Shown: piece after piece, positions 1 to 14,785 of the stretch
Layout: the number at the start of each line of letters is the position of its first letter
Numbering within the stretch: position 1 is the first letter of the stretch
NCBI RefSeq assembly: GCF_933775445.1
Contig: NW_026089443.1
Coordinates: forward strand, 186,001 to 250,000
DNA from: Argentina anserina
Lineage: Eukaryota; Streptophyta; Magnoliopsida; Rosales; Rosaceae
Length of the DNA: 64,000 bases
Reading direction: 5' to 3'
Translations under genes and position numbers: made by a program
Notes under the pieces: generated by a model
Database searches by the model: none
What the model saw: only the letters and a program-made list of their open reading frames with translations
What the model was told of the DNA's origin: nothing

Positions 1-3000
1 GATGTAAAGATACACAATTGGAATAGTAAAGATACGCAAACGATGTAAAGATACTCAGTTTAAAAGAAACACACTCCCACACTTGCAAAACTCTCAAATT
101 CAATAGAAACTCGCATCAGAAAGCCTTACAGAAAGATACTCAAACGAGAAATGAAAAGATACACAATTGGAATAGTAAAGATACGCAAACGAGGTAAAGA
201 TACTCAGTTTCAAATAAACACACTCCCACACTTGCAAAACTCTCAAATACAATAGAAACTCGCATCAGAAGCCTTACAGAAAGATACTCAAACGAGAAAT
301 GAAAAGATACACAATTGGAATAGTAAAGATACGCAAACGATGTAAAGATACACAATTGGAATAGTAAAGATACGCAAACGATGTAAAGATACTCAGTTTG
401 AAAGAAACACACTCCCACACTTGCAAAACTCTCAAATTCAATAGAAACTCGCATCAGAAGCCTTACAGAAAGATACTCAAACGAGAAATTAAAAGATACA
501 CAATTGGAATAGTAAAGATACGCAAACGATGTAAAGATACACAATTGGAATAGTAAAGATACGCAAACGATGTAAAGATACACAATTGGAATAGTAAAGA
601 TACGCAAACGATGTAAAGATACTCAGTTTAAAAGAAACACACTCCCACACTTGCAAAACTCTCAAATTCAATAGAAACTCGCATCAGAAAGCCTTACAGA
701 AAGATACTCAAACGAGAAATGAAAAGATACACAATTGGAATAGTAAAGATACGCAAACGATGTAAAGATACTCAGTTTCAAATAAACACACTCCCACATT
801 TGCAAAACTTTCAAATACAATAGAAACTCGCATCAGAAGCCTTACAGAAAGATACTCAAACGAGAAATGAAAAGATACACAATTGGAATAGTAAAGATAC
901 GCAAACGATGTAAAGATACACAATTGGAATAGTAAAGATACGCAAACGATGTAAAGATACTCAGTTTGAAAGAAACACACTCCCACACTTGCAAAACTCT
1001 CAAATTCAATAGAAACTCGCATCAGAAGCCTTACAGAAAGATACTCAAACGAGAAATTAAAAGATACACAATTGGAATAGTAAAGATACGCAAACGATGT
1101 AAAGATACACAATTGGAATAGTAAAGATACGCAAACGATGTAAAGATACTCAGTTTGAAAGAAACACACTCCCACACTTGCAAAACTCTCAAATTCAATA
1201 GAAACTCGCATCAGAAGCCTTACAGAAAGATACTCAAACGAGAAATGAAAAGATACACAATTGGAATAGTAAAGATACGCAAACGATGTAAAGATACTCA
1301 GTTTCAAATAAACACACTCCCACATTTGCAAAACTCTCAAATACAATAGAAACTCGCATCAGAAGCCTTACAGAAAGATACTCAAACGAGAAATGAAAAG
1401 ATACACAATTGGAATAGTAAAGATACGCAAACGATGTAAAGATACACAATTGGAATAGTAAAGCTACGCAAACGATGTAAAGATACTCAGTTTGAAAGAA
1501 ACACTCTCCCACACTTGCAAAACTCTCAAATACAATAGAAACTCGCATCAGAAGCCTTACAGAAAGATACTCAAACGAGAAATGAAAAAATAAACAATTG
1601 GAATAGTAAAGATACGCAAACGATGTAAAGATACACAATTGGAATAGTAAAGATACGCAAACGATGTAAAGATACTCAGTTTGAAAGAAACACACTCCCA
1701 CACTTGGAAAACTCTCAAATACAATAGAAACTCGCATAAGAAGCCTCACAGAAAGATACTCAAACGAGAAATGAAAAGATACACAATTGGAATAGTAAAG
1801 ATACGCAAACGATGTAAAGATACTCAGTTTGAAAGAAACACACTCCCACACTTGCAAAACTCTCAAATATAATAGAAACTCGCATCAGAAGCCTTACAGA
1901 AAGATACTCAAACGAGAAATGAAAAGATACACAATTGGAATAGTAAAGATACGCAAACGATGTAAAGATACTCAGTTTGAAAGGAACACACTCCCACACT
2001 TGCAAAACTCTCAAATACAATAGAAACTCGCATCAGAAGCCTTACAGAAAGATACTCAAACGAGAAATGAAAAGATACACAATTGGAATAGTAAAGATAC
2101 GCAAACGATGTAAAGATACTCAGTTTGAAAGAAACACACTCCCACACTTGCAAAACTCTCAAATTCAATAGAAACTCGCATCAGAAGCCTTACAGAAAGA
2201 TACTCAAACGAGAAATGAAAAGATACACAATTGAAATAGTAAAGATACACAAACGATGTAAAGATACACAATTGGAATAGTAAAGATACGCAAACGATGT
2301 AAAGATACTCAGTTTAAAAGAAACACACTCCCACACTTGCAAAACTCTCAAATACAATAGAAACTCGCATCAGAAGCCTTACAGAAAGATACTCAAACGA
2401 GAAATGAAAAGATACACAATTGGAATAGTAAAGATACGCAAACGATGTAAAGATACTCAGTTTGAAAGAAACACACTCCCACACTTGCAAAACTCTCAAA
2501 TACAATAGAAACTCGCATCAGAAGCCTTACAGAAAGATACTCAAACGAGAAATGAAAAGATACACAATTGGAATAGTAAAGATACGCAAACGATGTAAAG
2601 ATACACAATTGGAATAGTAAAGATACGCAAACGATGTAAATATACTCAGTTTGAAAGAAACACACTCCCACACTTGCAAAACTCTCAAATACAATAGAAA
2701 CTCGCATCAGAAGCCTTACAGAAAGATACTCAAACGAGAAATGAAAAGATACACAATTGGAATAGTAAAGATACGCAAACGATGTAAAGATACTCAGTTT
2801 GAAAGAAACACACTCCCACACTTGGAAAACTCTCAAATACAATAGAAACTCGCATCAGAAGCCTTACAGAAAGATACTCAAACGAGAAATGAAAAGATAC
2901 ACAATTGGAATAGTAAAGATACGCAAACGATGTAAAGATACTCAGTTTGAAAGAAACACACTCCCACACTTGCAAAACTCTCAAATACAATAGAAACTCG

Positions 3001-4690
3001 CATCAGAAGCCTTACAGAAAGATACTCAAACGAGAAATGAAAAGATACACAATTGGAATAGTAAAGATACGCAAACGATGTAAAGATACTCAGTTTGAAA
3101 GAAACACACTCCCACACTTGGAAAACTCTCAAATACAATAGAAACTCGCATCAGAAGCCTTACAGAAAGATACTCAAACGAGAAATGAAAAGATACACAA
3201 TTGGAATAGTAAAGATACGCAAACGATGTAAAGATACTCAGTTTGAAAGAAACACACTCCCACACTTGGAAAACTCTCAAATACAATAGAAACTCGCATC
3301 AGAAGCCTTACAGAAAGATACTCAAACGAGAAATGAAAAGATACACAATTGGAATAGTAAAGATACGCAAACGATGTAAAGATACTCAGTTTGAAAGAAA
3401 CACACTCCCACACTTGCAAAACTCTCAAATACAATAGAAACTCGCATCAGAAGCCTTACAGAAAGATACTCAAACGAGAAATGAAAAGATACACAATTGG
3501 AATAGTAAAGATACGCAAACGATGTAAAGATACACAATTGGAATAGTAAAGATACGCAAACGATGTAAATATACTCAGTTTGAAAGAAACACACTCCCAC
3601 ACTTGCAAAACTCTCAAATACAATAGAAACTCGCATCAGAAGCCTTACAGAAAGATACTCAAACGAGAAATGAAAAGATACACAATTGGAATAGTAAAGA
3701 TACGCAAACGATGTAAAGATACTCAGTTTGAAAGAAACACACTCCCATACTTGGAAAACTCTCAAATACAATAGAAACTCGCATCAGAAGCCTTACAGAA
3801 AGATACTCAAACGAGAAATGAAAAGATACACAATTGGAATAGTAAAGATACGCAAACGATGTAAAGATACTCAGTTTGAAAGAAACACACTCCCACACTT
3901 GCAAAACTCTCAAATACAATAGAAACTCGCATCAGAAGCCTTACAGAAAGATACTCAAACGAGAAATGAAAAGATACACAATTGGAATAGTAAAGATACG
4001 CAAACGATGTAAAGATACTCAGTTTGAAAGAAACACACTGCCACACATGGAAAACTCTCAAATACAATAGAAACTCGCATCAGAAGCCTTACAGAAAGAT
4101 ACTCAAACGAGAAATGAAAAGATACACAATTGGAATAGTAAAGATACGCAAACGATGTAAAGATACTCAGTTTGAAAGAAACACACTCCCACACTTGGAA
4201 AACTCTCAAATACAATAGAAACTCGCATCAGAAGCCTTACAGAAAGATACTCAAACGAGAAATGAAAAGATACACAATTGGAATAGTAAAGATACGCAAA
4301 CGATGTAAAGATACTCAGTTTGAAAGAAACACACTCCCACACTTGCAAAACTCTCAAATACAATAGAAACTCGCATCAGAAGCCTTACAGAAAGATACTC
4401 AAACGAGAAATGAAAAGATACACAATTGGAATAGTAAAGATACGCAAACGATGTAAAGATACACAATTGGAATAGTAAAGATACGCAAACGATGTAAAGA
4501 TACTCAGTTTGAAAGAAACACACTCCCACACTTGCAAAACTCTCAAATTCAATAGAAACTCGCATCAGAAGCCTTACAGAAAGATACTCAAACGAGAAAT
4601 TAAAAGATACACAATTGGAATAGTAAAGATACGCAAACGATGTAAAGATACACAATTGGAATAGTAAAGATACGCAAACGATGTAAAGAT
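1..4690 (+). repeat. Satellite array block 1 (148/189-bp modular satellite)
   Basis: This is a head-to-tail satellite. The first 1.1 kb and the section around 1.1-2.3 kb are mainly units with two or three c-d pairs (189/230 bp) mixed with 148-bp units. From about 2640 to 4360 the array is dominated by regular 148-bp units, with an occasional 189-bp one. Two alternating core variants, CACTTGGAAAAC and CACTTGCAAAAC, mark neighbouring units in this regular stretch. All units have the same orientation. No gene is supported; the short open frames on both strands recur with the repeat period. The block ends inside the start of a core module (GTAAAGAT) where an LTR fragment begins. Confidence 0.97.
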
Positions 4691-4852
4691 CATCTTTCTA
4701 CGTTTTAAACTCGTTTAAGCACAAAAACACATCCATAACCATCCAAGACTCCTATTGTGACTCAATGACTCAATATTACAACAATAAGGGTTAAGCAAAG
4801 TACAAATGGAGGTAAAAACATATTAAGAACGTAGCACAAAGTGCTCCTATCA
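4691..4852 (-). mobile_element. LTR-end fragment of a third related retroelement family
   Basis: This 162-bp non-satellite island interrupts the array. Read on the minus strand it starts TGATAGGAGCAC and continues with a close match to the first ~34 bases of the other LTRs here (GTTCTTAAT follows). After that it is unlike either of them. It is therefore probably the first ~160 bp of an LTR from a related but distinct family, truncated at its other end. No target-site duplication is visible. The flanks match a paralogous uninterrupted site near 1148, so the island replaced about one base. It could instead be filler DNA captured during break repair. I see no gene in it. Confidence 0.75.
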
Positions 4853-7800
4853 CTCAGTTTGAAAGAAACACACTCCCACACTTGCAAAACTCTCAAATTC
4901 AATAGAAACTCGCATCAGAAGCCTTACAGAAAGATACTCAAACGAGAAATGAAAAGATACACAATTGGAATAGTAAAGATACGCAAACGATGTAAAGATA
5001 CTCAGTTTCAAATAAACACACTCCCACATTTGCAAAACTCTCAAATACAATAGAAACTCGCATCAGAAGCCTTACAGAAAGATACTCAAACGAGAAATGA
5101 AAAGATACACAATTGGAATAGTAAAGATACGCAAACGATGTAAAGATACACAATTGGAATAGTAAAGCTACGCAAACGATGTAAAGATACTCAGTTTGAA
5201 AGAAACACTCTCCCACACTTGCAAAACTCTCAAATACAATAGAAACTCGCATCAGAAGCCTTACAGAAAGATACTCAAACGAGAAATGAAAAAATAAACA
5301 ATTGGAATAGTAAAGATACGCAAACGATGTAAAGATACACAATTGGAATAGTAAAGATACGCAAACGATGTAAAGATACTCAGTTTGAAAGAAACACACT
5401 CCCACACTTGGAAAACTCTCAAATACAATAGAAACTCGCATAAGAAGCCTCACAGAAAGATACTCAAACGAGAAATGAAAAGATACACAATTGGAATAGT
5501 AAAGATACGCAAACGATGTAAAGATACTCAGTTTGAAAGAAACACACTCCCACACTTGCAAAACTCTCAAATACAATAGAAACTCGCATCAGAAGCCTTA
5601 CAGAAAGATACTCAAACGAGAAATGAAAAGATACACAATTGGAATAGTAAAGATACGCAAACGATGTAAAGATACTCAGTTTGAAAGGAACACACTCCCA
5701 CACTTGCAAAACTCTCAAATACAATAGAAACTCGCATCAGAAGCCTTACAGAAAGATACTCAAACGAGAAATGAAAAGATACACAATTGGAATAGTAAAG
5801 ATACGCAAACGATGTAAAGATACTCAGTTTGAAAGAAACACACTCCCACACTTGCAAAACTCTCAAATTCAATAGAAACTCGCATCAGAAGCCTTACAGA
5901 AAGATACTCAAACGAGAAATGAAAAGATACACAATTGAAATAGTAAAGATACACAAACGATGTAAAGATACACAATTGGAATAGTAAAGATACGCAAACG
6001 ATGTAAAGATACTCAGTTTAAAAGAAACACACTCCCACACTTGCAAAACTCTCAAATACAATAGAAACTCGCATCAGAAGCCTTACAGAAAGATACTCAA
6101 ACGAGAAATGAAAAGATACACAATTGGAATAGTAAAGATACGCAAACGATGTAAAGATACTCAGTTTGAAAGAAACACACTCCCACATTTGCAAAACTCC
6201 CAAATACAATAGAAACTCGCATCAGAAGCCTTACAGAAAGATACTCAAACGAGAAATGAAAACATACACAATTGGAATAGTAAAGATACGCAAACGATGT
6301 AAAGATACTCAGTTTGAAAGAAACACACTCCCACACTTGCAACACTCTCAAATTCAATAGAAACTCGCATCAGAAGCCTTACAGAAAGATACTCAAACGA
6401 GAAATGAAAAGATACACAATTGGAATAGTAAAAATACGCAAACGATGTAAAGATACTCAGTTTAAAAGAAACACACTCCCACACTTGCAAAACTCACAAA
6501 TTCAATAGAAACTCTCATCAGAAGCCTTACAGAAAGATACTCAAACGAGAAATGAAAAGATACACAATTGGAATAGTAAAGATACGCAAACGATGTAAAG
6601 ATACTCAGTTTGAAAGAAACACACTCCCACACTTGGAAAACTCTCAAATACAATAGAAACTCGCATCAGAAGCCTTACAGAAAGATACTCAAACGAGAAA
6701 TGAAAAGATACACAATTGGAATAGTAAAGATACGCAAACGATGTAAAGATACTCAGTTTGAAAGAAACACACTCCCACACTTGGAAAACTCTCAAATACA
6801 ATAGAAACTCGCATCAGAAGCCTTACAGAAAGATACTCAAACGAGAAATGAAAAGATACACAATTGGAATAGTAAAGATACGCAAACGATGTAAAGATAC
6901 ACAATTGGAATAGTAAAGATACGCAAACGATGTAAAGATACTCAGTTTGAAAGAAACACACTCCCACACTTGCAAAACTCTCAAATTCAATAGAAACTTG
7001 CATCAGAAGCCTTACAGAAAGATACTCAAACGAGAAATGAAAAGATACACAATTGGAATAGTAAAGATACGCAAACGATGTAAAGATACACAATTGGAAT
7101 AGTAAAGATACGCAAACGATGTAAAGATACTCAGTTTGAAAGAAACACACTCCCACACTTGCAAAACTCTCAAATTCAATAGAAACTCGCATCAGAAGCC
7201 TTACAGAAAGATACTCAAACGAGAAATGAAAAGATACATAATTGGAATAGTAAAGATACGCAAACGATGTAAAGATACACAATTGGAATAGTAAAGATAC
7301 GCTAACGATGAAAAGATACACAATTGGAATAGTAAAGATACGCAAACGATGTAAAGATACTCAGTTTGAAAGAAACACACTCCCACACTTGGAAAACTCT
7401 CAAATACTATAACTCGCATCAGAAGCCTTACAGAAAGATACTCAAACGAGAAATGAAAAGATACACAATTGGAATAGTAAAGATACGCAAACGATGTAAA
7501 GATACTCAGTTTGAAAGAAACACACTCCCACATTTGCAAAACTCTCAAATACAATAGAAACTCGCATCAGAAGCCTTACAGAAAGATACTCAAACGAGAA
7601 ATGAAAAGATACACAATTGGAATAGTAAAGATACACAAACGATGTAAAGATACACAATTGGAATAGTAAAGATACGCAAACGATGTAAAGATACTCAGTT
7701 TGAAAGAAACACACTCCCACACTTGCAAAACTCTCAAATTCAATAGAAACTCGCATCCGAAAGTCTTACAGAAAGATACTCAAACGAGAAATGAAAAGAT

Positions 7801-10741
7801 ACACAATTGGAATAGTAAAGATACGCAAACGATGTAAAGATACACAATTGGAATAGTAAAGATACGCAAACGATGTAAAGATACTCAATTGGAATAGTAA
7901 AGATACGCAAACGATGTAAAGATACTCAATTGGAATAGTAAAGATACGCAAACGATGTAAAGATACTCAGTTTGAAAGAAACACACTCCCACACTTGCAA
8001 AACTCTCAAATTCAATAGAAACTCGCATCCGAAAGCCTTACAGAAAGATACTCAAACGAGAAATGAAAAGAAACACAATTGGAATAGTAAAGATACGCAA
8101 ACGATGTAAAGATCCACAATTGGAATAGTAAAGATACGCAAACGATGTAAAGATCCACAATTGGAATAGTAAAGATACGCAAACGATGTAAAGATCCACA
8201 ATTGGAATAGTAAAGATACGCAAACGATGTAAAGATACTCAGTTTGAAAGAAACACACTCCCACACTTGCAAAACTCTCAAATACAATAGAAACTCGCAT
8301 CAGAAGCCTTACAGAAAGATACTCAAACGAGAAATGAAAAGATACACAATTGGAATAGTAAAGATACGCAAACGATGTAAAGATACTCAGTTTGAAAGAA
8401 ACACACTCCCACACTTGGAAAACTCTCAAATACAATAGAAACTCGCATCAGAAGCCTTACAGAAAGATACTCAAACGAGAAATGAAAAGATACACAATTG
8501 GAATAGTAAAGATACGCAAACGATGTAAAGATACTCAGTTTGAAAGAAACACACTCCCACACTTGCAAAACTCTCAAATACAATAGAAACTCGCATCAGA
8601 AGCCTTACAGAAAGATACTCAAACGAGAAATGAAAAGATACACAATTGGAATAGTAAAGATACGCAAACGATGTAAAGATACTCAGTTTGAAAGAAACAC
8701 ATTCCCACACTTGGAAAACTCTCAAATACAATAGAAACTCGCATCAGAAGCCTTACAGAAAGATACTCAAACGAGAAATGAAAAGATACACAATTGGAAT
8801 AGTAAAGATACGCAAACGATGTAAAGATACTCAGTTTGAAAGAAACACACTCCCACACTTGGAAAACTCTCAAATACAATAGAAACTCGCATCAGAAGCC
8901 TTACAGAAAGATACTCAAACGAGAAATGAAAAGATACACAATTGGAATAGTAAAGATACGCAAACGATGTAAAGATACTCAGTTTGAAAGAAACACACTC
9001 CCACACTTGCAAAACTCTCAAATACAATAGAAACTCGCATCAGAAGGCTTACAGAAAGATACTCAAACGAGAAATGAAAAGATACACAATTGGAATAGTA
9101 AAGATACGCAAACGATGTAAAGATACTCAGTTTGAAAGAAACACACTCCCACACTTGCAAAACTCTCAAATACAATAGAAACTCGCATCAGAAGCCTTAC
9201 AGAAAGATACTCAAACGAGAAATGAAAACATACACAATTGGAATAGTAAAGATACGCAAACGATGTAAAGATACTCAGTTTGAAAGAAACACACTCCCAC
9301 ACTTGCAAAACTCTCAAATTCAATAGAAACTCGCATCAGAAGCCTTACAGAAAGATACTGAAACGAGAAATGAAAAGATACACAATTGGAATAGTAAAGA
9401 TACGCAAACGATGTAAAGATACACAATTGGAATAGTAAAGATACGCAAACGATGTAAAGATACTCAGTTTGAAAGAAACACACTCCCACACTTGCAAAAC
9501 TCTCAAATTCAATAGAAACTCGCATCAGAAGCCTTACAGAAAGATACTCAAACGAGAAATTAAAAGATACACAATTGGAATAGTAAAGATACGCAAACGA
9601 TGTAAAGATACACAATTGGAATAGTAAAGATACGCAAACGATGTAAAGATACTCAGTTTGAAAGAAACACACTCCCACACTTGCAAAACTCTCAAATTCA
9701 ATAGAAACTCGCATCAGAAGCCTTACAGAAAGATACTGAAACGAGAAATGAAAAGATACACAATTGGAATAGTAAAGATACGCAAACGATGTAAAGATAC
9801 ACAATTGGAATAGTAAAGATACGCAAACGATGTAAAGATACTCAGTTTAAAAGAAACACACTCCCACACTTGCAAAACTCTCAAATTCAATAGAAACTCG
9901 CATCAGAAGCCTTACAGAAAGATACTCAAACGAGAAATGAAAAGATACACAATTGGAATAGTAAAGATACGCAAACGATGTAAAGATACACAATTGGAAT
10001 AGTAAAGATACGCAAACGATGTAAAGATACTCAGTTTGAAAGAAACACACTCCCACACTTGCAAAACTCTCAAATTCAATAGAAACTCGCATCAGAAGCC
10101 TTACAGAAAGATACTCAAACGAGAAATTAAAAGATACACAATTGGAATAGTAAAGATACGCAAACGATGTAAAGATACACAATTGGAATAGTAAAGATAC
10201 GCAAACGATGTAAAGATACTCAGTTTGAAAGAAACACACTCCTACACTTGCAAAACTCTCAAATTCAATAGAAACTCGCATCAGAAAGCCTTACAGAAAG
10301 ATACTCAAACGAGAAATGAAAAGATACACAATTGGAATAGTAAAGATACGCAAACGATGTAAAGATACTCAGTTTGAAAGAAACACACTCCCACACTTGC
10401 AAAACTCTCAAATTCAATAGAAACTCGCATCAGAAGCCTTACAGAAGGATACTCAAACGAGAAATTAAAAGATACACAATTGGAATAGTAAAGATACGCA
10501 AACGATGTAAAGATACACAATTGAAATAGTAAAGATACGCAAACGATGTAAAGATACTCAGTTTGAAAGAAACACACTCCCACACTTGCAAAACTCTCAA
10601 ATTCAATAGAAACTCGCATCAGAAGCCTTACAGAAAGATACTCAAACGAGAAATGAAAAGATACACAATTGGAATAGTAAAGATACGCAAACGATGTAAA
10701 GATACACAATTGGAATAGTAAAGATACGCAAACGATGTAAA

Positions 10742-12633
10742 GATACTCAGTTTAAAAGAAACACACTCCCACACTTGCAAAACTCTCAAATTCAATAGAA
10801 ACTCGCATCAGAAAGCCTTACAGAAAGATACTAAAACGAGAAATGAAAAGATACACAATTGGAATAGTAAAGATACGCAAACGATGTAAAGATACTCAGT
10901 TTGAAAGAAACACACTCCCACACTTGCAAAACTCTCAAATTCAATAGAAACTCGCATCAGAAGCCTTACAGAAAGATACTTAAACGAGAAATTAAAAGAT
11001 ACACAATTGGAATAGTAAAGATACGCAAACGATGTAAAGATACACAATTGGAATAGTAAAGATACGCAAACGATGTAAAGATACTCAGTTTCAAAGAAAC
11101 ACACTCCCACTCTTGCAATACTCTCAAATTCAATAGAAACTCGCATCAGAAGCCTTACAGAAAGATACTCAAACGAGAAATGAAAAGATACACAATTGGA
11201 ATAGTAAAGATACGCAAACGATGTAAAGATACACAATTAAAATAGTAAAGATACGCAAACGATGTAAAGATACACAATTGGAATAGCAAAGATACGCAAA
11301 CGATGTAAAGATACTCAGTTTGAAAGAAACACACTCCCACACTTGCAAAACTATCAAATTCAATAGAAACTCGCATCAGAAGCCTTACAGAAAGATACTC
11401 AAACGAGAAATTAAAAGATACACAATTGGAATAGTAAAGATACGCAAACGATGTAAAGATACACAATTGAAATAGTAAAGATACGCAAACGATGTAAAGA
11501 TACTCAGTTTGAAAGAAACACACTCCCACACTTGCAAAACTCTCAAATTCAAAAGAAACTCGCATCAGAAGCCTTACAGAAAGATACTCAAACGAGAAAT
11601 GAAAAGATACACAATTGGAATAGTAAAGATACGCAAACGATGTAAAGATACACAATTGGAATAGTAAAGATACGCAAACGATGTAAAGATACTCAGTTTA
11701 AAAGAAACACACTCCCACACTTGCAAAACTCTCAAATTCAATAGAAACTCGCATCAGAAAGCCTTACAGAAAGATACTAAAACGAGAAATGAAAAGATAC
11801 ACAATTGGAATAGTAAAGATACGCAAACGATGTAAAGATACTCAGTTTGAAAGAAACACACTCCCACACTTGCAAAACTCTCAAATTCAATAGAAACTCG
11901 CATCAGAAGCCTTAAAGAAAGATACTCAAACGAGAAATTAAAAGATACACAATTGGGATAGTAAAGATACGCAAACGATATAAAGATACACAATTGAAAT
12001 AGTAAAGATACGCAAACGATGTAAAGATACTCAGTTTGAAAGAAACACACTCCCACACTTGCAAAACTCTCAAATTCAATAGAAAATCGCATCAGAAGCC
12101 TTACAGAAAGATACTCAAACGAGAAATGAAAAGATACACAATTGGAATAGTAAAGATACGCAAACGATGTAAAGATACACAATTGGAATAGTAAAGATAC
12201 GCAAACGATGTAAAGATACTCAGTTTAAAAGAAACACACTCCCACACTTGCAAAACTCTCAAATTCAATAGAAACTCGCATCAGAAAGCCTTACAGAAAG
12301 ATACTAAAACGAGAAATGAAAAGATACACAATTGGAATAGTAAAGATACGCAAACGATGTAAAGATACTCAGTTTGAAAGAAACACACTCCCACACTTGC
12401 AAAACTCTCAAATTCAATATAAACTCTCATCAGAAGCCTTACAGAAAGATACTCAAACGAGAAATGAAAAGATACACAATTGGAATAGTAAAGATACGCA
12501 AACGATGTAAAGATACACAATTGGAATAGTAAAGATACGCAAACGATGTAAAGATACTCAGTTTAAAAGAAACACACTCCCACACTTGCAAAACTCTCAA
12601 ATTCAATAGAAACTCGCATCAGAAGCCTTACAG
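10742..12633 (+). repeat. 946-bp higher-order repeat (about one full period plus a partial copy)
   Basis: Cores that start with the variant CAGTTTAAAAG and carry the AGAAAGCC insertion recur at 10742 and 11688, exactly 946 bp apart. A further partial copy starts at 12215. Neighbouring private variants recur too, such as GATACTAAAACGAG in the 23-bp module and ATTGAAATAG in the 22-bp module. This shows that a multi-unit block was duplicated, not single units. The right boundary is approximate. Confidence 0.65.
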
Positions 12634-14785
12634 AAAGATACTCAAACGAGAAATGAAAAGATACACAATTGGAATAGTAAAGATACGCAAACGATGTAAA
12701 GATACACAATTGGAATAGTAAAGATAAGCAAACGATGTAAAGATACTCAGTTTAAAAGAAACACACTCCCACACTTGCAAAACTCTCAAATTCAATAGAA
12801 ACTCGCATCAGAAAGCCTTACAGAAAGATACTCAAACGAGAAATGAAAAGATACACAATTGGAATAGTAAAGATACGCAAACGATGTAAAGATACACAAT
12901 TAGAATAGTAAAGATACGCAAACGATGTAAAGATACACAATTAGAATAGTAAAGGTACGCAAACGATGTAAAGATACACAATTGGAATAGTAAAGATACG
13001 CAAACGATGTAAAGATACTCAGTTTAAAAGAAACACACTCCCACACTTGCAAAACTCTCAAATTCAATAGAAACTCGCATCAGAAAACCTTACAGAAAGA
13101 TACTCAAACGAGAAATGAAAAGATACACAATTGGAATAGTAAAGATACGCAAACGATGTAAAGATACTCAGTTTCAAAGAAACACACTCCCACACTTGCA
13201 AAACTCTCAGTTTTCAATAGAAACTAGCATCAGAAGCCTTACAGAAAGATACTAAAACGAGAAATGAAAAGATACACAATTGGAATAGTAAAGATACGCA
13301 AACGATGTAAAGATACTCAGTTTGAAAGAAACACACTCCCACACTTGCAAAACTCTCAAATTCAATATAAACTCTCATCAGAAGCCTTACAGAAAGATAC
13401 TCAAACGAGAAATGAAAAGATACACAATTGGAATAGTAAAGATACGCAAACGATGTAAAGATACACAATTGGAATAGTAAAGATACGCAAACGATGTAAA
13501 GATACACAATTGGAATAGTAAAGATACGCAAACGATGTAAAGATACACAATTGGAATAGTAAAGCTACGCAAACGATGTAAAGATACTCAGTTTGAAAGA
13601 CACACACTCCCACACTTGCAAAACTCTCAAATTCAATAGAAACTCGCATCAGAAAGCCTTACAGAAAGATACTCATACGAGAAATGAAAAGATACACAAT
13701 TGGAATAGTAAAGATACGCAAACGATGTAAAGATACACAATTGGAATAGTAAAGATACGCAAACGATGTAAAGATACTCAGTTTAAAAGAAACACACTCC
13801 CACACTTGCAAAACTCCCAAATTCAATAGAAACTCGCATCAGAAAGCCTTACAGAAAAATACTCAAACGAGAAATGAAAAGATACACAATTGGAATAGTA
13901 AAGATACGCAAACGATGTAAAGATACTCAGTTTCAAAGAAACACACTCCCACACTTGCAAAACTCTCAAATTCAATAGAAACTCGCATCAGAAGCCTTAC
14001 AGAAAGATACTCAAACGAGAAATGAAAAGATACACAATTGGAATAGTAAAGATACGCAAACGATGTAAAGATACACAATTGGAATAGTAAAGATACGCAA
14101 ACGATGTAAAGATACTCAGTTTAAAAGAAACACACTCCCACACTTGCAAAACTCTCAAATTCAATAGAAACTCGCATCAGAAAGCCTTACAGAAAGATAC
14201 TAAAACGAGAAATGAAAAGATACACAATTGGAATAGTAAAGATACGCAAACGATGTAAATATACTCAGTTTGAAAGAAACACACTCCCACACTTGCAAAA
14301 CTCTCAAATACAATAGAAACTCGCATCAGAAGCCATACAGAAAGATACTCAAACGAGAAATGAAAAGATACACAATTGGAATAGTAAAGATACGCAAACG
14401 ATGTAAAGATACTCAGTTTGAAAGAAACACACTCCCAGACTTGCAAAACTCTCAAATACAATAGAAACTCGCATCAGAAGCCTTACAGAAAGATACTCAA
14501 ACGAGAAATGAAAAGATACACAATTGGAATAGTAAAGATACGCAAACGATGTAAAGATACACAATTGGAATAGTAAAGATACGCAAACGATGTAAAGATA
14601 CTCAGTTTGAAAGAAACACACTCCCACACTTGAAAAACTCTCAAATTCAATAGAAACTCGCATCAGAAGCCTTACAGAAAGATACTCAAACGAGAAATAA
14701 AAAGATACACAATTGGAATAGTAAAGATACGCAAACGATGTAAAGATACACAATTGGAATAGTAAAGATACGCAAACGATGTAAA

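Noticed and set aside
1..4690. CRISPR array (regular repeats)
   Set aside because: There are no unique spacers; the whole unit is conserved, and the context is eukaryotic retroelements.
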